This document shows, piece by piece, positions 32,609-45,389 of a stretch of DNA of 64,000 nt (position 1 is the first letter of the stretch; each line of letters opens with the position of its first letter). Source of the DNA: Cymbomonas tetramitiformis (Eukaryota; Chlorophyta; Pyramimonadophyceae; Pyramimonadales; Pyramimonadaceae). The notes below the pieces were generated by a model. It was given only the letters and a program-made list of their open reading frames with translations. It made no database searches and was not told the DNA's origin. A program made the position numbers and the translations under genes. The stretch covers positions 1-64,000 of the forward strand of contig LGRX02024759.1 of the NCBI GenBank assembly GCA_001247695.2, given 5' to 3'.

Positions 32609-34480
32609 ATGGCAGAAGATACAGATATTCCAGCCATCAATGCAGATCCATCAACATGGTTCTTCGACATATATATTAGGCTCATATGATTCATTCAGTC
32701 GATTCAAGATTCCGAAGTGGCTCGTTGGTTATGATAACACCCAGACCAGATTCGACCAGGTAGGGTACTTCGACGGTATCAGTCGCATGAAGCCTGATAT
32801 GAGCAGATATCGGGATCCTGAAAACGAGCCTCAGGAACCAGATGAGGAATATTCTGCAGACAATCCTCCAATGGTCTTCACAGATCCAGATGCAGATCCA
32901 ATTCCAGCACCAGCACCACCGAGTTTGGTCCCCAAGGTGAAAATGACACCACCTAGGGAGTTCAAATCAGGAATGGACGCAGAGGTTTGGTTGGAAACCG
33001 TGGATAGATACTTCCAATTCACGTATCCAGGAGTTCCAGACAAGGACTTGATTACAGTATTCCTGACCCTCATACAGAATAACGACCGACACTATTTCCA
33101 GGTTGTGGCAAGTCAACCAGATGCCACATATGAAAAGATCAGAGGAATTTTTCTCAGACAGTTTGGTAACCCCCACAAAAGATCAGTAGCCAAGAAACAT
33201 CTAATGGCGTTGTATCAAGGGAGCCAGACTTTCTCAGATTATCTACGCACATTCACGTCACTGGCTGCATTGGCAGCAGTTGATCTGGATGATGTGTTGA
33301 TAAAGGACAGATTTGTCAACAGCATAGATCCAGAACTCCGCAGACAGTTCCACTTAAGATTCCTGACAGAGACAGAAAGGAATAATCTGTCGTGGTCACA
33401 AACCACACAGATACTGCTCGACCTGAATTATGTCGTTCATTCGAAGCAGTCAGAGACCCTGCACTATAGGGGGCAGAAGGAACAGTCAACGGGAGGTCCA
33501 GTCAGAAAGGAAGAGAACAGAGGACGTGGCCAAAAGCCATATGACAGATCCAACAGAAATCGGAGTTGGAATCAGAATGGTAGCCAAAATTTCAACCAGT
33601 TTCGGACCAAAGGAAAAGGTGGAAAGGGCAAAGGAAAAGGAAAAGGAAAAGGAAAAGGAAAAGGAAAAGGAGCATCACCAAGTCCTCCTCAGTCTTGCCA
33701 GCGTTGTGGTCGTATAGGTCACATCGCAAAGGATTGTTTCTCCACCAGAACCCCAGATGGAAAGGAGATCAAGGGTAAGCCACCAGCTCAAAATCCCTTT
33801 CAGCAGAATCGGAGACAGCAGCAGAATCAAGGTGCTAAAGATGGGTCTGGCAAACTCATCAACACGATCAACACCTTGGTCAAGGAACTGAAGAATCAGC
33901 AGAGCATCAATGCAGCGGTTGCAACTCCAGCTCCATCTCCAGCTCCAGCTTCAGCTCCAGCTCCTCAGGGAAACTCTCAGGGTACTGCACAGGTACCATT
34001 GTTCAGAGCACCCCGAGGATAGATCAGCCTGCAGATGCCACTGAAGCAAGTGGCCGGGTTGAGAGTATCTCAGAAGAAGTCCTTTCCAGTCTGACATTGC
34101 AGTTTCAGCAGATGGACACTCCCTCAGAGCACATCGCACAGATACAGTCTCAAACAGCACAGCTGAAATCACAGAAGAAGCTGTTGTTGTACAAAGGGAA
34201 AGTATATGGACAGAGTACTCACATTTTGGTAGATCCAGGAGCCACATCGTCTTTTATCGACAGACAGTTTGCTGATCAACTTGGTATAGCACCCACAGAT
34301 TCTTCATCATTTTCAGTGGGATTGGCTGGAGGAAGCCAACTGCCATGCACATCCTATCTTCCCAAGGCTACATTTTCTCTGGGCAAGTATATATAAAGAT
34401 ACAGAAGATTTTTACATCATTGACATGAAACCATTCACTGTCATTCTGGGTCAAGATTGGTTGGAGAGACCGATGACATA
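32609..34480 (+). pseudogene. Ty3/gypsy-like gag and protease, rest of pol absent
   Basis: ATG 32609 starts MAEDTDIPAINADPSTW, then the frame changes in an AT microsatellite near 32670. The main gag frame runs to a TAG at 34020-34022. It has the capsid block VWLETVDRYFQF and FLRQFGNP, a Lys-Gly repeat, and a CCHC zinc knuckle CQRCGRIGHIAKDC. The protease lies in the -1 frame from about 34000, with the retropepsin active site LVDPGATSSFID and, after another frame slip near 34393, VILGQDWL. Coding then ends abruptly in TGTCATAC repeats. Reverse transcriptase, RNase H and integrase are missing, so the element is dead or truncated. A -1 shift between gag and pro is normal for this group. Confidence 0.85.
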
Positions 34481-35078
34481 TGTGTCATACATGTCATACG
34501 TGTCATACCTGTCAGACATGTCATACCATGTCATGTCATGTCGTGTCATATATTAATATGACAGTCGACAGTACGGTCGATCATGACTGCACACGTCGAG
34601 TCGCGTCATATATTATTATGACAGTCGTCAGTACGGTCGACGATGACTGTACAGGTCGCCAGATGATAACGTCACATCATCTGTCATTATTCAAGGAAAG
34701 ACTTGAATGACCCTGTCATCGAGAGTTCGTACGTCGAACTCGAAGATGGCAAAGCAAAGATAACATCTTGAAGTACAAACAAGAACCATCTTCGCTTTTA
34801 GCATGTGCGGAACACATATGCGCAGCATAAACGAACTAGTCGTTATTACAATGCTGGTCGTTCAACCTACGTCTCGGGTTCACAACCCAATGGCGGTACC
34901 ATCTAAGATGATGGGAGACGTATGGTATTAAGTGAGGCAGCGTTGTGCTTCAGCAGCTCATTATCCAGAGACTGCACTCACACCCGCTATTCTGTTCACT
35001 TGTGTATGCTGTCCAACAACACAGTGATTATCTAATAATATTGAATAATATACAGGGCTCGCATATCTGCCCTAACAA
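34481..35078. repeat. TGTCATAC repeats and ~65-bp duplication, possible degenerate LTR
   Basis: Seven or so imperfect TGTCATAC units (34484-34545) begin immediately after the protease frame. Two related segments follow, each with ATATGACAGTCG and CAGTACGGTCGA. This could be the start of a 3' LTR joined to gag-pro by deletion of pol. No matching 5' LTR is visible, so this is tentative. Confidence 0.35.
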
Positions 35079-35197
35079 GTGCGGTGCGGAACGGTCGGAG
35101 CGGTGGCAGATGACAAAATGACAGGCACTCAAGGCGAGGGGTGAAACAAGGAGAAGCAGACCCCCATACAGTGGAGGGGAAATCGGCTTCCCCGTGA
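35079..35197 (+). repeat. 119-bp dispersed repeat R, copy 1
   Basis: Begins GTGCGGTGCGGAACGGTCGG and ends GGCTTCCCCGTGA. It matches 52264-52382 at all but two positions. The flanks differ, so it is a short mobile or duplicated unit. No coding frame is shared with a known family. Confidence 0.85.
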
Positions 35198-35614
35198 CAC
35201 CACCTCACCCCGAAGGTGCGAGTGGTCATCTCGAAGCAGGCAAACCCTAAATCCTAACCCAATGTTACTAGAATGTTTAGGCCTAAGGGGCCTTTCTCAA
35301 CCCAACTAGAAGCACATCCGTGCATGGGGCGCTGCCTAAAATCCTAGTACCTAAGGGCAAGCATCTACAATCCGCCACGTGATTGTGGAATGGCGGCGGC
35401 GGAGTTCTCGATTGCAGAAGTCCTCGAGCGCCACGAAAACGAGGAATCAGCCAATGCCCACGCGGTGCCAAAGCCAAAAGCGGCCTGGCACCACCAGAGC
35501 GAATGCGTCGCTGAAGAGGGGATAGGGAGGTGGAAGGTGGAAAATGCGGTGAGGGAACGTGATCGAGGTCATGGGGAGGAACTCGAAAGGGATGATGGAG
35601 AGGGGGGAAGCGGT

Positions 35615-35955
35615 CGTGATAGCACCACCAGACACAACCAGATGGCGACCACTGGGGGCATAAGGCGAAGGTGAGGGAAGTGGCGAGACGAAGTCGTGGA
35701 AGTCATTGGTCTCGTCGATCGTTGTCGTCCAGGATGTTGTCGTTGTGATTGGTGCCTGGTGCGCAAGCACCACCAGGCACCACCAGAACATAACCAGCGG
35801 TAAAAGGATGTCGATGCACTCGGAGAGAGAGCAACGCTGAACGAACGGCGGCCATACGTGCACGCTTACGTTTTGTGGACATGACAGCTGCAGAACTCTG
35901 CAGCAGTGTGCAGAATTCTGCGAACCCCAAGATAGGGTTCCCAAGCGAAAAGGTA
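35615..35955 (-). repeat. Dispersed repeat family Q, copy 2
   Basis: The reverse strand repeats the block order of 4836-5145, from CGCTTGGGAACCCTATC to TGGTGGTGC. Divergence is higher than for repeat R, so this family is older. The overlapping minus-strand ORF at 35447-35944 has no recognisable domain. Confidence 0.6.
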
Positions 35956-36203
35956 TCTTCGCGTAGAATTAAGCGAATCGAACGATCGAAAGGTCAATTT
36001 GGGGCAGTTTTTGACGAGGAATACGGTGGTGACGTCAAAAACGCCGTACGGTAAAGCGGTTCTCCGGCAGCAGAGGCGCTGCTGGTCAGCGTGTCGAAGG
36101 ACGTTGGGGGTGGAGTAGTCGGCCAAAGCGACGGTAAAAAAGAAAATACGGATGAAGGCCGATGACGGATCGTAGACAACCAATCACAGACGGTAGGCAG
36201 CTA

Positions 36204-38241
36204 CAGTACTCACTCGTATTTAAGAATATCTTAATTTAAGAAATTCGGGCCGGAAGAAATACTAAAATCCTTTAGAATACTAGCCCCACCTCAAATTGTC
36301 AAGCCACATTCTTAAATATTGATCGACAACCGAGTTAAGAATGAATGGGCTATAAATCTCAAGAAGTATTCTTATTTCACAAGCGTGTGTACGTGTTTAA
36401 AAATAATATCCCGAATGCCCAGTTTACTGCAAATAAATTCTTTTACGGAATATTGCGCCTATGCTTACAAACGATATATAAATCTGTGCGTCTATGAAAG
36501 ACCTATTTGTGGTTCATTTTTCAGCCAAAATGGCCAAGTATATCAAAAGTTATACTCATTCCGAGCATTTTCGGTTATTACATTATAATAACACTCACGT
36601 ACGCTGCACAGTTTTCTGCAAATGAATTCGTTTACGGAATATTACGCCTATGCTTACAAACGATATATCAATCTGTGCGTCTATGAAAGATCTATGTGTG
36701 GTTAGAACTATTTGATACTAATTTGTTCAGCTTGGCAACCAGTTGGCAACCTTCAGAGCTGTAAAACCTATATGAAATATGATCGATAACAGGTTTCAAG
36801 ACTAATTAAACCGGTTCTGAGACTACAACAATAGGTTTTGCTTAGGCATCACAATTGAGGTTCGGTGGGGCTACCTTGCTTGTCGTTGCCAACAAGGGCA
36901 AGGGGAAACAAGGCAACCTTGGAATGTGATGCTTATCCAAATACCCAAATACCAGATATTGTTTTGTTTCTTATTAGTCATTATGAATAGTGACAAACGG
37001 GTCAACCTTGGCAGAATATACACACATAGCATTACTACGTACACTTTAAAGATGATGCCGAGGACATTGAAAAGATGATACTTCTGTGTCTCAAAACTTG
37101 TAGTGTTCGTGGGCAATATATACCGTCCCGCGTATGATTAATCTACTACGTACTCTCAAGGGACTGGAGTGTGTAAGACAAAACGAATGTATCACTAACT
37201 ATTCACAACGGCGTGAGATGCTCCTTGCCGCGCCTGGCATCTGTCCCTTTCAATACTTTCCCATTGTCTAACTTTAAAGTCACAAAACTAAAATAGTTGG
37301 TCTCAGTGCAACCCTGTTCACACTTGCCATTCTCAATTCCATGGGTGCAGCAAAATGAAAGTAGGATAACATTCCCGAAGATGCCATCCTTCACTCTTGC
37401 CCCTGACACCAGTTGCGCGCTTGCACCAGATGCGCTAGCGAGGTCAGCTGTGACCACAGCAACCACCTTCTTACCTCGACCTCTTCCAACCACTTCAGCG
37501 GCAATAGTGTCCGCGACACGCGTCATCTTCTTGAGATCAGGGTATTGTATCGGTTGCAGAATTGCTTATCGATCGATTTCGACATTTAATAATTCTAATC
37601 GATTATCGGCGATATCGATACATATCGATATCTCAAAATTATATACGCTTTCTCATATACAACACATAACACTTTGAATTCCGAAGCGAAGCGATACCGA
37701 TATATCGATTAAATGTGCGCAAAATGGATATCGATTGAGACTTGTACGTTGTATGCCAATATTTACCGATATATCGATATATCAGAATATCGGCACAACC
37801 GATACGATGCCTTGCTTGAGATGAACCCAGCTGCCACACGGCGCACTCTCACCATAAGCATACGTGTCCGCCACCAGTAAGTTGTTGGCGCGATCTCCAT
37901 CCTCATACTTCACTTCGAAGTTTGCCCCTGTCCTTCTTTGTTGCGTGTCTGGTCGTCCATAATCTGTATTGTGTCAAAGTTTTTGGGTCCAAAACTTGGG
38001 GCAGTCGCAAAGCTTTGCAGTAATCGCGAAATTTAGAATATTCGAGGCGATCAAATTTTGGTTGAATTTTAGGAATATTTATGCCGATTCCCATGTTTAA
38101 GAATATGTGGGCCAAATCTACCCAATGTGGATTAAGCATATGATCCACGTGTTAAGAATATATTGTCCGAAATTCCCCAAATCCTTAGAATACGCGCCCC
38201 ACCCCCAAATTTCCCAAATTCTTAAATACGAGTGAGTACTG
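36204..38241. mobile_element. 2038-bp Tc1/mariner-type TIR element, TSD TA, non-autonomous
   Basis: Both ends have an identical 24-bp inverted repeat beginning CAGTACTCACTCG, flanked by TA (36202-36203 and 38242-38243). The adjacent repeat copy at about 38390 has the same target with a single TA and no insert, a natural empty site. No DDE/D transposase frame is present. A 73-bp segment is directly repeated at about 36444-36516 and 36632-36704. Two minus-strand coding-like fragments lie inside (see next entry), and a 260-bp cluster of ATATCGAT palindromes sits between them. Confidence 0.88.
37203..37960 (-). pseudogene. Coding-like fragments carried by the TA-flanked element
   Basis: The first fragment (about 37960-37805) reads NFEVKYEDGDRANNLLVADT, followed by YAYGESAPCGSWVHLKQG. 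The second (37555-37203) includes KKMTRVADTIAAEVVGRG and CCTHGIENGKCEQGC. Between them lies an ATCGAT-rich block with TATCGGTTG/CAACCGATA ends. The amino-acid composition looks like genuine protein. I recognise no family. The fragments may be captured host exons or remnants of the element's own gene. Confidence 0.35.
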
Positions 38242-38772
38242 TACGGACGGAAGTGGGCAAATACGGAGATTGACGGAGTAGCCCACGAAGACGGATAAAA
38301 AAGTCGGCCAAAGTGACGGTAAAAGAACAAAAGACGGATGAAGGCCGATGACGGATCGTACCGTAGATCACCAATCACAGACGGTAGGCAGCTACGGATG
38401 GAAGTGGGCAAAGACACGGAGATTGACGGAGTAGCCCACGAAGACGGATAAAAAAAAATGACGGAGTTTACGGAGTTAGAATCGGCGGTCAGGCCGAAGC
38501 GAGTCAAAGAAACGACAAATGGACCACCACAGAAGTGGTCTAGCCCATACAGTAACCTGATGAAAGGAGTGAGTATGTCCCTCTGGCGAGCATGTCCCTG
38601 TGGTAACACCCTATAAGATAACAGTCAAGGACAGACTAATTTGAAGTATTTGAATACCAAATTTTGAATACGATGTTATAGACAAGGATCTAGTCAGGCT
38701 AAGGAAAGGCAGGTAATAAAATATTTGGTATTGTACGAAGCTACTGCTGTCGAAATCAAGCTAATGCATTCG

Positions 38773-41270
38773 TTAAGCAGGTGCATTCTCCTTCTTTCGA
38801 TAATAGGCATGCTTTTGATAACAAGGCTGGCACATTCTCAAGGCATGCCACTTGTGCGTTGGCTTCTTGCAACTGGTACAAATAGGCGCATCCGGCCTGT
38901 CTTTCAAACGCTCTTTAAGCAGGTCCAATTTCTTCTGGTTGGCAGCATATGCATCATTGATAACAGGAGCCATTCTGCCCAGGGTGGATTCCATTTGCTG
39001 AAGGGTGTTGTCGCCAGCTCGGCGAAAAACAATACACTGGGAGCGGGAGACTGATTTGGGCATAGGTGTTTCCCAGATAACGTCCTGCAAACGAAGGCAC
39101 TTGCCTGCAAAGCCAATGCACAAGAATGGGCCCTTTTTTGTAAAGCCAAGGAGCTTTGAAGAGGTGGTAGTTGCGCGTGTAGCTGGAGGAATGCGTACAG
39201 TAACCAGGTCACCAATGCGCACATGGGTGTCACGCACAGTGGACTTTCCGTCGTAGGTGTCCTGGTACCTAGAATAGTGGGCCTGAGCCTCCTGCCGAAT
39301 TGCGGTAGAGCACGTGACAAGGTCGTCAAGGGAAACCTTGTGGGGCACCTTCTTGTTAGTGTTCGAAGCAGCTCGTGTCGTAGACTCGGCAGGAACGTGC
39401 GTGCCAATCTGTGAGGTGGTTTTGCGGCCGTAACGGTACTCCCAGGGGCTCATGCCAAGAGTCCTGGTGTACTCTTTGTTGTAGACGGCGCAGGCCATGT
39501 CCATGGTTGCACTCAAAGTTCGTCAGGTGGGGAAAACGAGCTCCAATGGAGGCCGCTTTTTGGAGAACAGGGCGGTGAGCACGTTCGCACTGGCCGTTTT
39601 GGTGTGCTTGGTGGCTCTGAATGAACTCGACCTTCATATTAAACACATCTCGAATAATCTGCAAAAGCGTGGAAGAAGCAGATGGGGTTAGGAAGGAGGA
39701 TAGACTGTAGGGAAGAATTGGTGGAGTTCATCAATTAGAGGCCAATAGAAGTCGTGTTCGGCGTGGGCCATGTCCAACTCGTTTTCGATGCAAGCAAGCC
39801 AGATCTCGGGATATGTCCACCCGCCAAGAATGCAGGAACCCTGGGCGTCGCGAATACAATAAGAAGAATGACATGAATCCTGAAAGCATGGTGAATACAC
39901 CTGAGTGAGAAAAGCACCTGAAGGAGTTCACCGATGAATGCAGGACCATTGTCGCAACGAACAGTTGTTGGTGGCTCATAGGCCATCCCGCTCTTCACCA
40001 TGGCAGCAGCAACGACAAAGAGCTGCGGGATGACGGGGATATTTAGTGCAATATAAATTAAGCTGAGGAGAAATGCAGGTGTTGCGTGGGCGGAAGTTGA
40101 GGATGGAATAGAGAATATAAAGGAACACACCTTCTCAGTGTCGATAGCATAGACTTCGTTAAATCCTCCAGGCTTATCGACAGTGTGAATGACGGCGTCC
40201 GTACCTTCACCAAGCGTTGTGACATCCCAAGCTTGGATGCGATCTTCGCTTTGCTTGGGACGAATCGCGGTGCATTCGCGAACAGGAGGGGGGTTTTTGG
40301 TGACAAGGCAGGTAGGGCAAGACTGTAGAATCGGGTCGACTACGGAATCGGGGACGTTGGCGATATTATGACCCCTGATGGTTTTGCGAACCGCATTACG
40401 ACCGGCGCACGCTTGAATCGCGTGAACTGAAGTAGCACAGTGGTCTTGCATGTGGGGAGGACACAAAAGAATCCACTGAGGACTAGTGGTGGCATGAAAT
40501 TTGCGGGCAATCGGCTTGTCCTGGAAAATATTGAGGAGGACGAAAAGAGTTAGTGGTGCGTGTAAGCAAGTTTCATTACGAAATTCGGAACAACGAAATA
40601 AGGTTTCTGTAATCTGTATCCCTTTGAAATTGGAAGTTGAACGTACCTGCAGCAGGAACTTGTACAGGAGCTCCATGGAGGTCGCAGAATCGGCAAGAGA
40701 AACTTGCGCTGCATCCTCAGGTGGGAGCAAGATGCAGTAGTCGGAGCGTAACAGCTTCCGACCTCCGCACACCTTACGCGGGAAAAAAACGCCCAGGAAC
40801 GCGAGAGCCCGCTGAAGGTGATGTGAGCGCAGGAGCGTGGGCGGTAGGAGACTGCTGAGGTTGCAGCTCAGCACGGAGGCTTTTGTAAATCACCTCGTCA
40901 AGGCAATGCCATCCCAGCCCTTCATATTGTTCCAGCATTCCGCGTGAATGCGGAGGGGTCAAAACTGGGGAAAAAAGAATATGAAGCTGCCTGTTTACTT
41001 GCGAGGGCGTTTGCTGCGACGGACGGCAGGAGTCGGAGGAGAGGTGATGGACGGATTTGTTGCTGTTTGCGGGGTTTGAAGGACAGGCACGTCCCAAGAA
41101 GGAGGTCCCTGGGGAAGCAGATGTCTGTCTGGCGCAGAGGTTTCAGGGAGGGGGAAGTACTTTGTTTGAAGGCAGTCGGGACACACACAAATTTGATCCG
41201 AGAGGCGCAAAAAGAGTGTGGCAACGTCGCTCTGCCAAGGCAAGGGCTGAAGCTTCTGTTTACGAGGCAT
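38773..41270 (-). pseudogene. Retroviral-type DDE integrase gene with introns
   Basis: Reading from 41270: exon 1 starts MPRKQKLQPLPWQ and has a CVCPDC pair and a Pro/Lys-rich tail. Later exons contain the zinc-binding half CPTCL, then DRIQAWDVTTLGEG, where the first Asp is expected, then VRCDNGPAFIGELLQ with the second Asp, then IQSHQAHQNGQCERAHR with the Glu. After it come YNKEYTRTLGMSPWEYRYGR and a C-terminal CTSCKKPTHKWHALRMCQPC finger. Introns such as the GTACGT donor at about 40650 are spliceosomal. Frame breaks lie at a T7 run (about 40790) and near 39516. No reverse transcriptase or LTRs flank it, so a Ginger-type DNA transposon or a domesticated integrase is more likely than a retroelement. 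Confidence 0.7.
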
Positions 41271-41428
41271 AGAGGTTTCGAATATTATTTGGAATTGGGT
41301 GAACGGGTACATCATGACTTGGGAAGCGGAACTGCTGAAGCTGACGGACTGCTCGTTTCGTTTTTTGCTCAATTGGGGGACTGCTGGTTTCTACTTTTTC
41401 CAGTTCCCAGCCTTGCATAGGCATACAG
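41271..41428. other. Short spacer and left hAT target-site duplication
   Basis: No gene. The 8-bp GCATACAG at 41421-41428 is the left target-site copy of the hAT element; the right copy, ACATACAG, is split by element C (48440-48446 plus 51823). Confidence 0.75.
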
Positions 41429-41986
41429 TATAGCTGGCATATTACCGGGTAAAGGATTTTGGGCCTTGGTAATACCGGGTAAAATACCGGTATTACTTTA
41501 CCCGGTATTACCAGGGTAATACCGGGATGGGATTTTTGGCAATATTGGAGAAATGCATCTTTAACTCACCTCTACTTCATCATATTGCATCGAATCAAGC
41601 ACATATTACACAGTGTGACCTCCGCCATCCTCTCCCTAAACTTGCCATCGTCTCTCATGCACAAATTTCGGTGGTATCGGTCTATAACGAGGTCAGACGC
41701 GGCACAGCATGATAACCATCTGCTCAGCATCGAGGTAAATAGGGGCAATATCACTATAAGCAAGACACGATGCGCAACATGAGAAACACGTAGAACTTAT
41801 TAAATAATACTGACACTCTGTTAGAACGAAAGAGGTACACTTATTAAGTAATACTGTCACTCTGCTGGACGACAGTGGTACACTTCTTAAATAATATTGA
41901 CACACTACTGGAAAGCGGTCATCACATAAGTGTCAAGCCTGGCATATTACTCAGATCTCAGAGGAGCTATTGGAGATAACTTAGCT

Positions 41987-44886
41987 CTAAGCTAGACTCT
42001 TCCGCAAGAATAGCCACTCTCCTGCTTGTGGAATATATGTCTCGTCGTTGAGCATAGTATAATACGCTGACAAGTGAAGCTTGGAGCCCCGCAAACCATC
42101 ATCCCACAAAATATTATAGTTGTGCAGCGTGCGGTTGTGCATATATTTCTCAACCTTTCCGACCTCCCACGCATTCCAAACACGGTTGCGCCTGTCCTTC
42201 ATTGCCCATACCATCATCACATACAGGTTATCAACTTCTCGCGGCAGTGCAGCCGGCTTGTCAACAGCAGTAAAACCATGCGGCATCACAAATAGTTCGT
42301 CAATGGGTCCGTCTTCGCCAGCGCCTTCCGCATCCTCCGCGTCATCCTCTTCCTCTGAATCACTCTCTGTCTCAGCTTCACCCGCAGGTAAAACTGCCTC
42401 CTCACCATCCGCAAAATCAAAAGAGCTCAAAAGAGTTGACAGCTCGTCTTCCTCCATCACTTCCTCCAGGAGCTGTGCTACAGCTCCTTTTTTCTTTTGC
42501 TTACTCATATCCTTTGGCAGAGTGAGGGACAAGTTGGAGTAAACATAAACTGCTTTCACAGTTCGCGACTCCCCTAAGTTGGCTCGCAACTTACTGTGGA
42601 CCAAACCGCAATTCTTGTTACTGCGCTCTACCCCGATAGCATGCATCACGGCTTGTAACATATCGACGGATGCCACAGCCAGGAGCTCCTGCTCTGCACT
42701 GTCAACATCAAGGCCCTGCCAAAAAATAACGCCAGTACCGATGCTACGCAGAGATCGGAGAACGTGCACGAGCACCAGTAACTTGTTATCTTTGTCCTCG
42801 TCTTCAACTTCCTTGAGAACATCTCCCAACTGCACCCACAACGAAGGACACAATAATACCCACATACATCACACACTGCTTATACGTTACTGCTTCGTTA
42901 TCGACGGATACTGCTAAAAACGACTGCTTATCCTGCTTACACCTATTGCTTATAGAAAAAACAAACCTGCAGCTTGACGAGCATGTTGACGTTCTTCAGC
43001 TTCTGCTTATACCCGCCGTCCTGTGCAATAAAGCGGTTGTACTCTGCAACGATGCGTGCATACTTCGAGTCCGATTTCCCACCGCAATAGTTTTTGAAAA
43101 CAGCCAGAACGTTGTTCTCGTTAAATGAGCGCTCAAGTCTTTTGAATTGCTCGTCACCCAAAACTGTCTTGACAGCGGCACGAACGTATGGGTCTAACAT
43201 AAAGGTCGCACAATGCAAATTGTGACGCAGACCGACTTTTTCGGAGGTCCCTAACCAACGTTCACGCCCAATGCGCTTCAGGCAGTCCAAGCTATCTACG
43301 TCCAAAATATCTTTCGACTGTGAAGGAGGATTGACCAGATGCCAGTAGAGCATGCAGTAAACAGGCAATATGTACGATGGTGGAATACTACCGCCTTCAA
43401 GAAAGTGTAGTGCACTGCTTATGGGTCGCAACAAGTCGTGAACGCCTTCCCCGCGAGTTTTAATATCCCCCTTCAACAGGCTCTCGAATTTGAGAAAGTC
43501 AGCACCACAAGATGTGCCATCTTTCTTCTTCCTGCTCATCGCTTTCGCTTTAACAAGTCTGTACTCCGGCATTTTCGGGACATCGATAAGCACTGGCCAG
43601 TTGTACAAGCAAATATTAACCATGAGGTAGCAATAAGCGAACCGTGTGAGAGGAAATACACGGAATGAGCGCGTCTTATTACCAAACACCTGTGCTGCCT
43701 TTTGCATAACAGCTTCGGTCAACAAGCCGTGACGTCTCATGAATGAGGAAATGAAATGAAAGTCGGTTACAGTGTCTGCGATAACTTCAATCTTAGCAAT
43801 ATCCTCAATCAGAAGATCCAGAACGTGCACGCGACACCCGATAAAGAACAACGCAGTGAATATTTTCTGAAGAATACTAAACATCGCCTTCATATTCCCT
43901 GTATTGTCAGCCACAACAGCCATGAATTTGTCCGCTCGATCCTCTAGTTCAGCTTGCACAAGCTCAGCGTGAAACGCCGTTGTGTGCTCACGAGACTTAC
44001 AGAAAATAGTTTTCACATATGTGCTTATAGTCTGCTTCATACGGATGAAATTGACAGTACCACGCCCTCGTACATTAGTATGGCCATCGAGTCCGAGTGT
44101 CTCCTTCCCAGGAACGCGATTGAGCAAAGCCTCAGTAGTATCGAGGGTTTCCTCGTAAACGTCGTCTAAGCACGTGCTACTTAGAACCCGACGCGAAGGC
44201 AAAAACTTCGTGTAGGCAGGACGAACAGCTGAGATAAAACGCTTGAAGAAAGGGTTCTCAACACAGTTGAAGGGAATGCGACATATGAAAAAGAAGCATG
44301 CGAGATAGAAATTCAAAACGGCTGCCTCTCCTTCGCTAAGAACATCCACTGAGCGTGCATCTAAGATGGACTGTCGCGCGTTCTCCTTAAACACTGACGG
44401 ATCTTCTTCCTCAAGACACTCGTTTTCAATCGCCTTCAAGGCATCACTGTTCGAGTCCTCGCAAGACTTGCGCTTCAAATCGTATTGTTTCTTGAAAACT
44501 ACTGCACACTCCGCTTTTGACACTGTGGCTAGTTTGAGTTTGACATCCTCATGAACATTCTGATTCTTAAACACTTTCACCAAAAGCTTGCCTGGGTTGA
44601 TCCTATTGTAGGCGATATTTGTGCAGAACGCTGGATCATATTTCGAGGTTAGTATCGTGCGGACGCTGTCTTTTACAGTCGGCTTTCCGTGAGCAGGAGG
44701 AACAAACTCAGCAACGTCGTCAAAAAGACTGACTACATACGACAGGTCTTTACCCCAAGTTTGCCCACGATACTTCGTGCTAAGGGCATCAAAACAGCTT
44801 TTGGGACCTTAGTACCCTTCCAATCTACTTCTGGTTGAGTGCATGGAGATGACTCGTCCCCTTGGGGTGAGGAGGCCGAAGCCATG
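41987..44886 (-). CDS. hAT-family transposase
   Basis: The first candidate start is ATG 44886 (MASASSPQGDESSPC), but a one-base frame change near 44808 separates it from a frame reading CFDALSTKYRGQTWGKDLSY. The main frame continues through ATG 44583. It contains VVADNTGNMKAMFS and CRVHVLDLLIEDI, the hAT catalytic-core landmarks around the second Asp and the CxxH. The intron at about 42858-42970 leads to a last exon, ending at 41987, with VHSKLRANLGESRTVKAVYV, the hallmark C-terminal hAT dimerisation region. An acidic insert (SEEEDDAEDAEGAGED) and a conserved-looking tail follow. The frame is largely open, so decay is mild. The BED finger was not identified. Confidence 0.88.
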
Positions 44887-45154
44887 ATGATGTCTGCCTG
44901 TCGTGTGCCTCGGTCTTGTGGGTGTCTTGCGTTGGGGAATGTTGCGCTAATAGTCTATGATGGCGGCTGAGGGTTACCGTCGATCTGACATTTTTCATGG
45001 TAAAATCGGGTAAAATCGATGGTAAGACGGGGGTAATACCCGGTAATACTCATACCCGGTATTACCAAAGGTAATAAAAAAAAGGTAAAATGCGGTAATA
45101 CCACCCTGCACTGGGGTAATGAATTTTGGGGTAAAGTAATACCGGGTAAAATAC

Positions 45155-45389
45155 TGCTGGACTTTAGGTTCAGGGTTATTATTATGGGCTCTGATAGCCC
45201 CTAGCCTGACCCGTCTCTGATCGGAACTGTGACTCCGCTAGTAGCTAGGATGACAGTACAGTAGTACTGTACTGTCAATCATTACTTCGTATTATCCGGG
45301 TTTCCGAGATGCATGATAAAAGCACTCGGCCGGACTGATTATGGGAGCTTAGCCAGTTTGTTTTACCGAGCGGAACACCTGTTCTCGCA
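45155..45389 (+). repeat. 5' LTR of element B
   Basis: 235 bp, TG...CA ends. Contains a palindromic TGACAGTACAG...CTGTACTGTCA block. The next bases, GGTTATGCGCG, are the candidate primer-binding site. Confidence 0.93.

Larger units (their letters stand above)
36118..38460 (+). repeat. ~155-bp direct repeats surrounding the TA-flanked element
   Basis: The segment GGATGAAGGCCGATGACGGATCG...GGTAGGCAGCTA occurs at about 36140-36203 and again at about 38335-38394. The following segment GGAAGTGGGCAAA...CGAAGACGGATAAAAAA occurs at 38244-38302 and at about 38395-38456. One copy is split by the element 36204-38241 and the next is unsplit. Confidence 0.8.
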
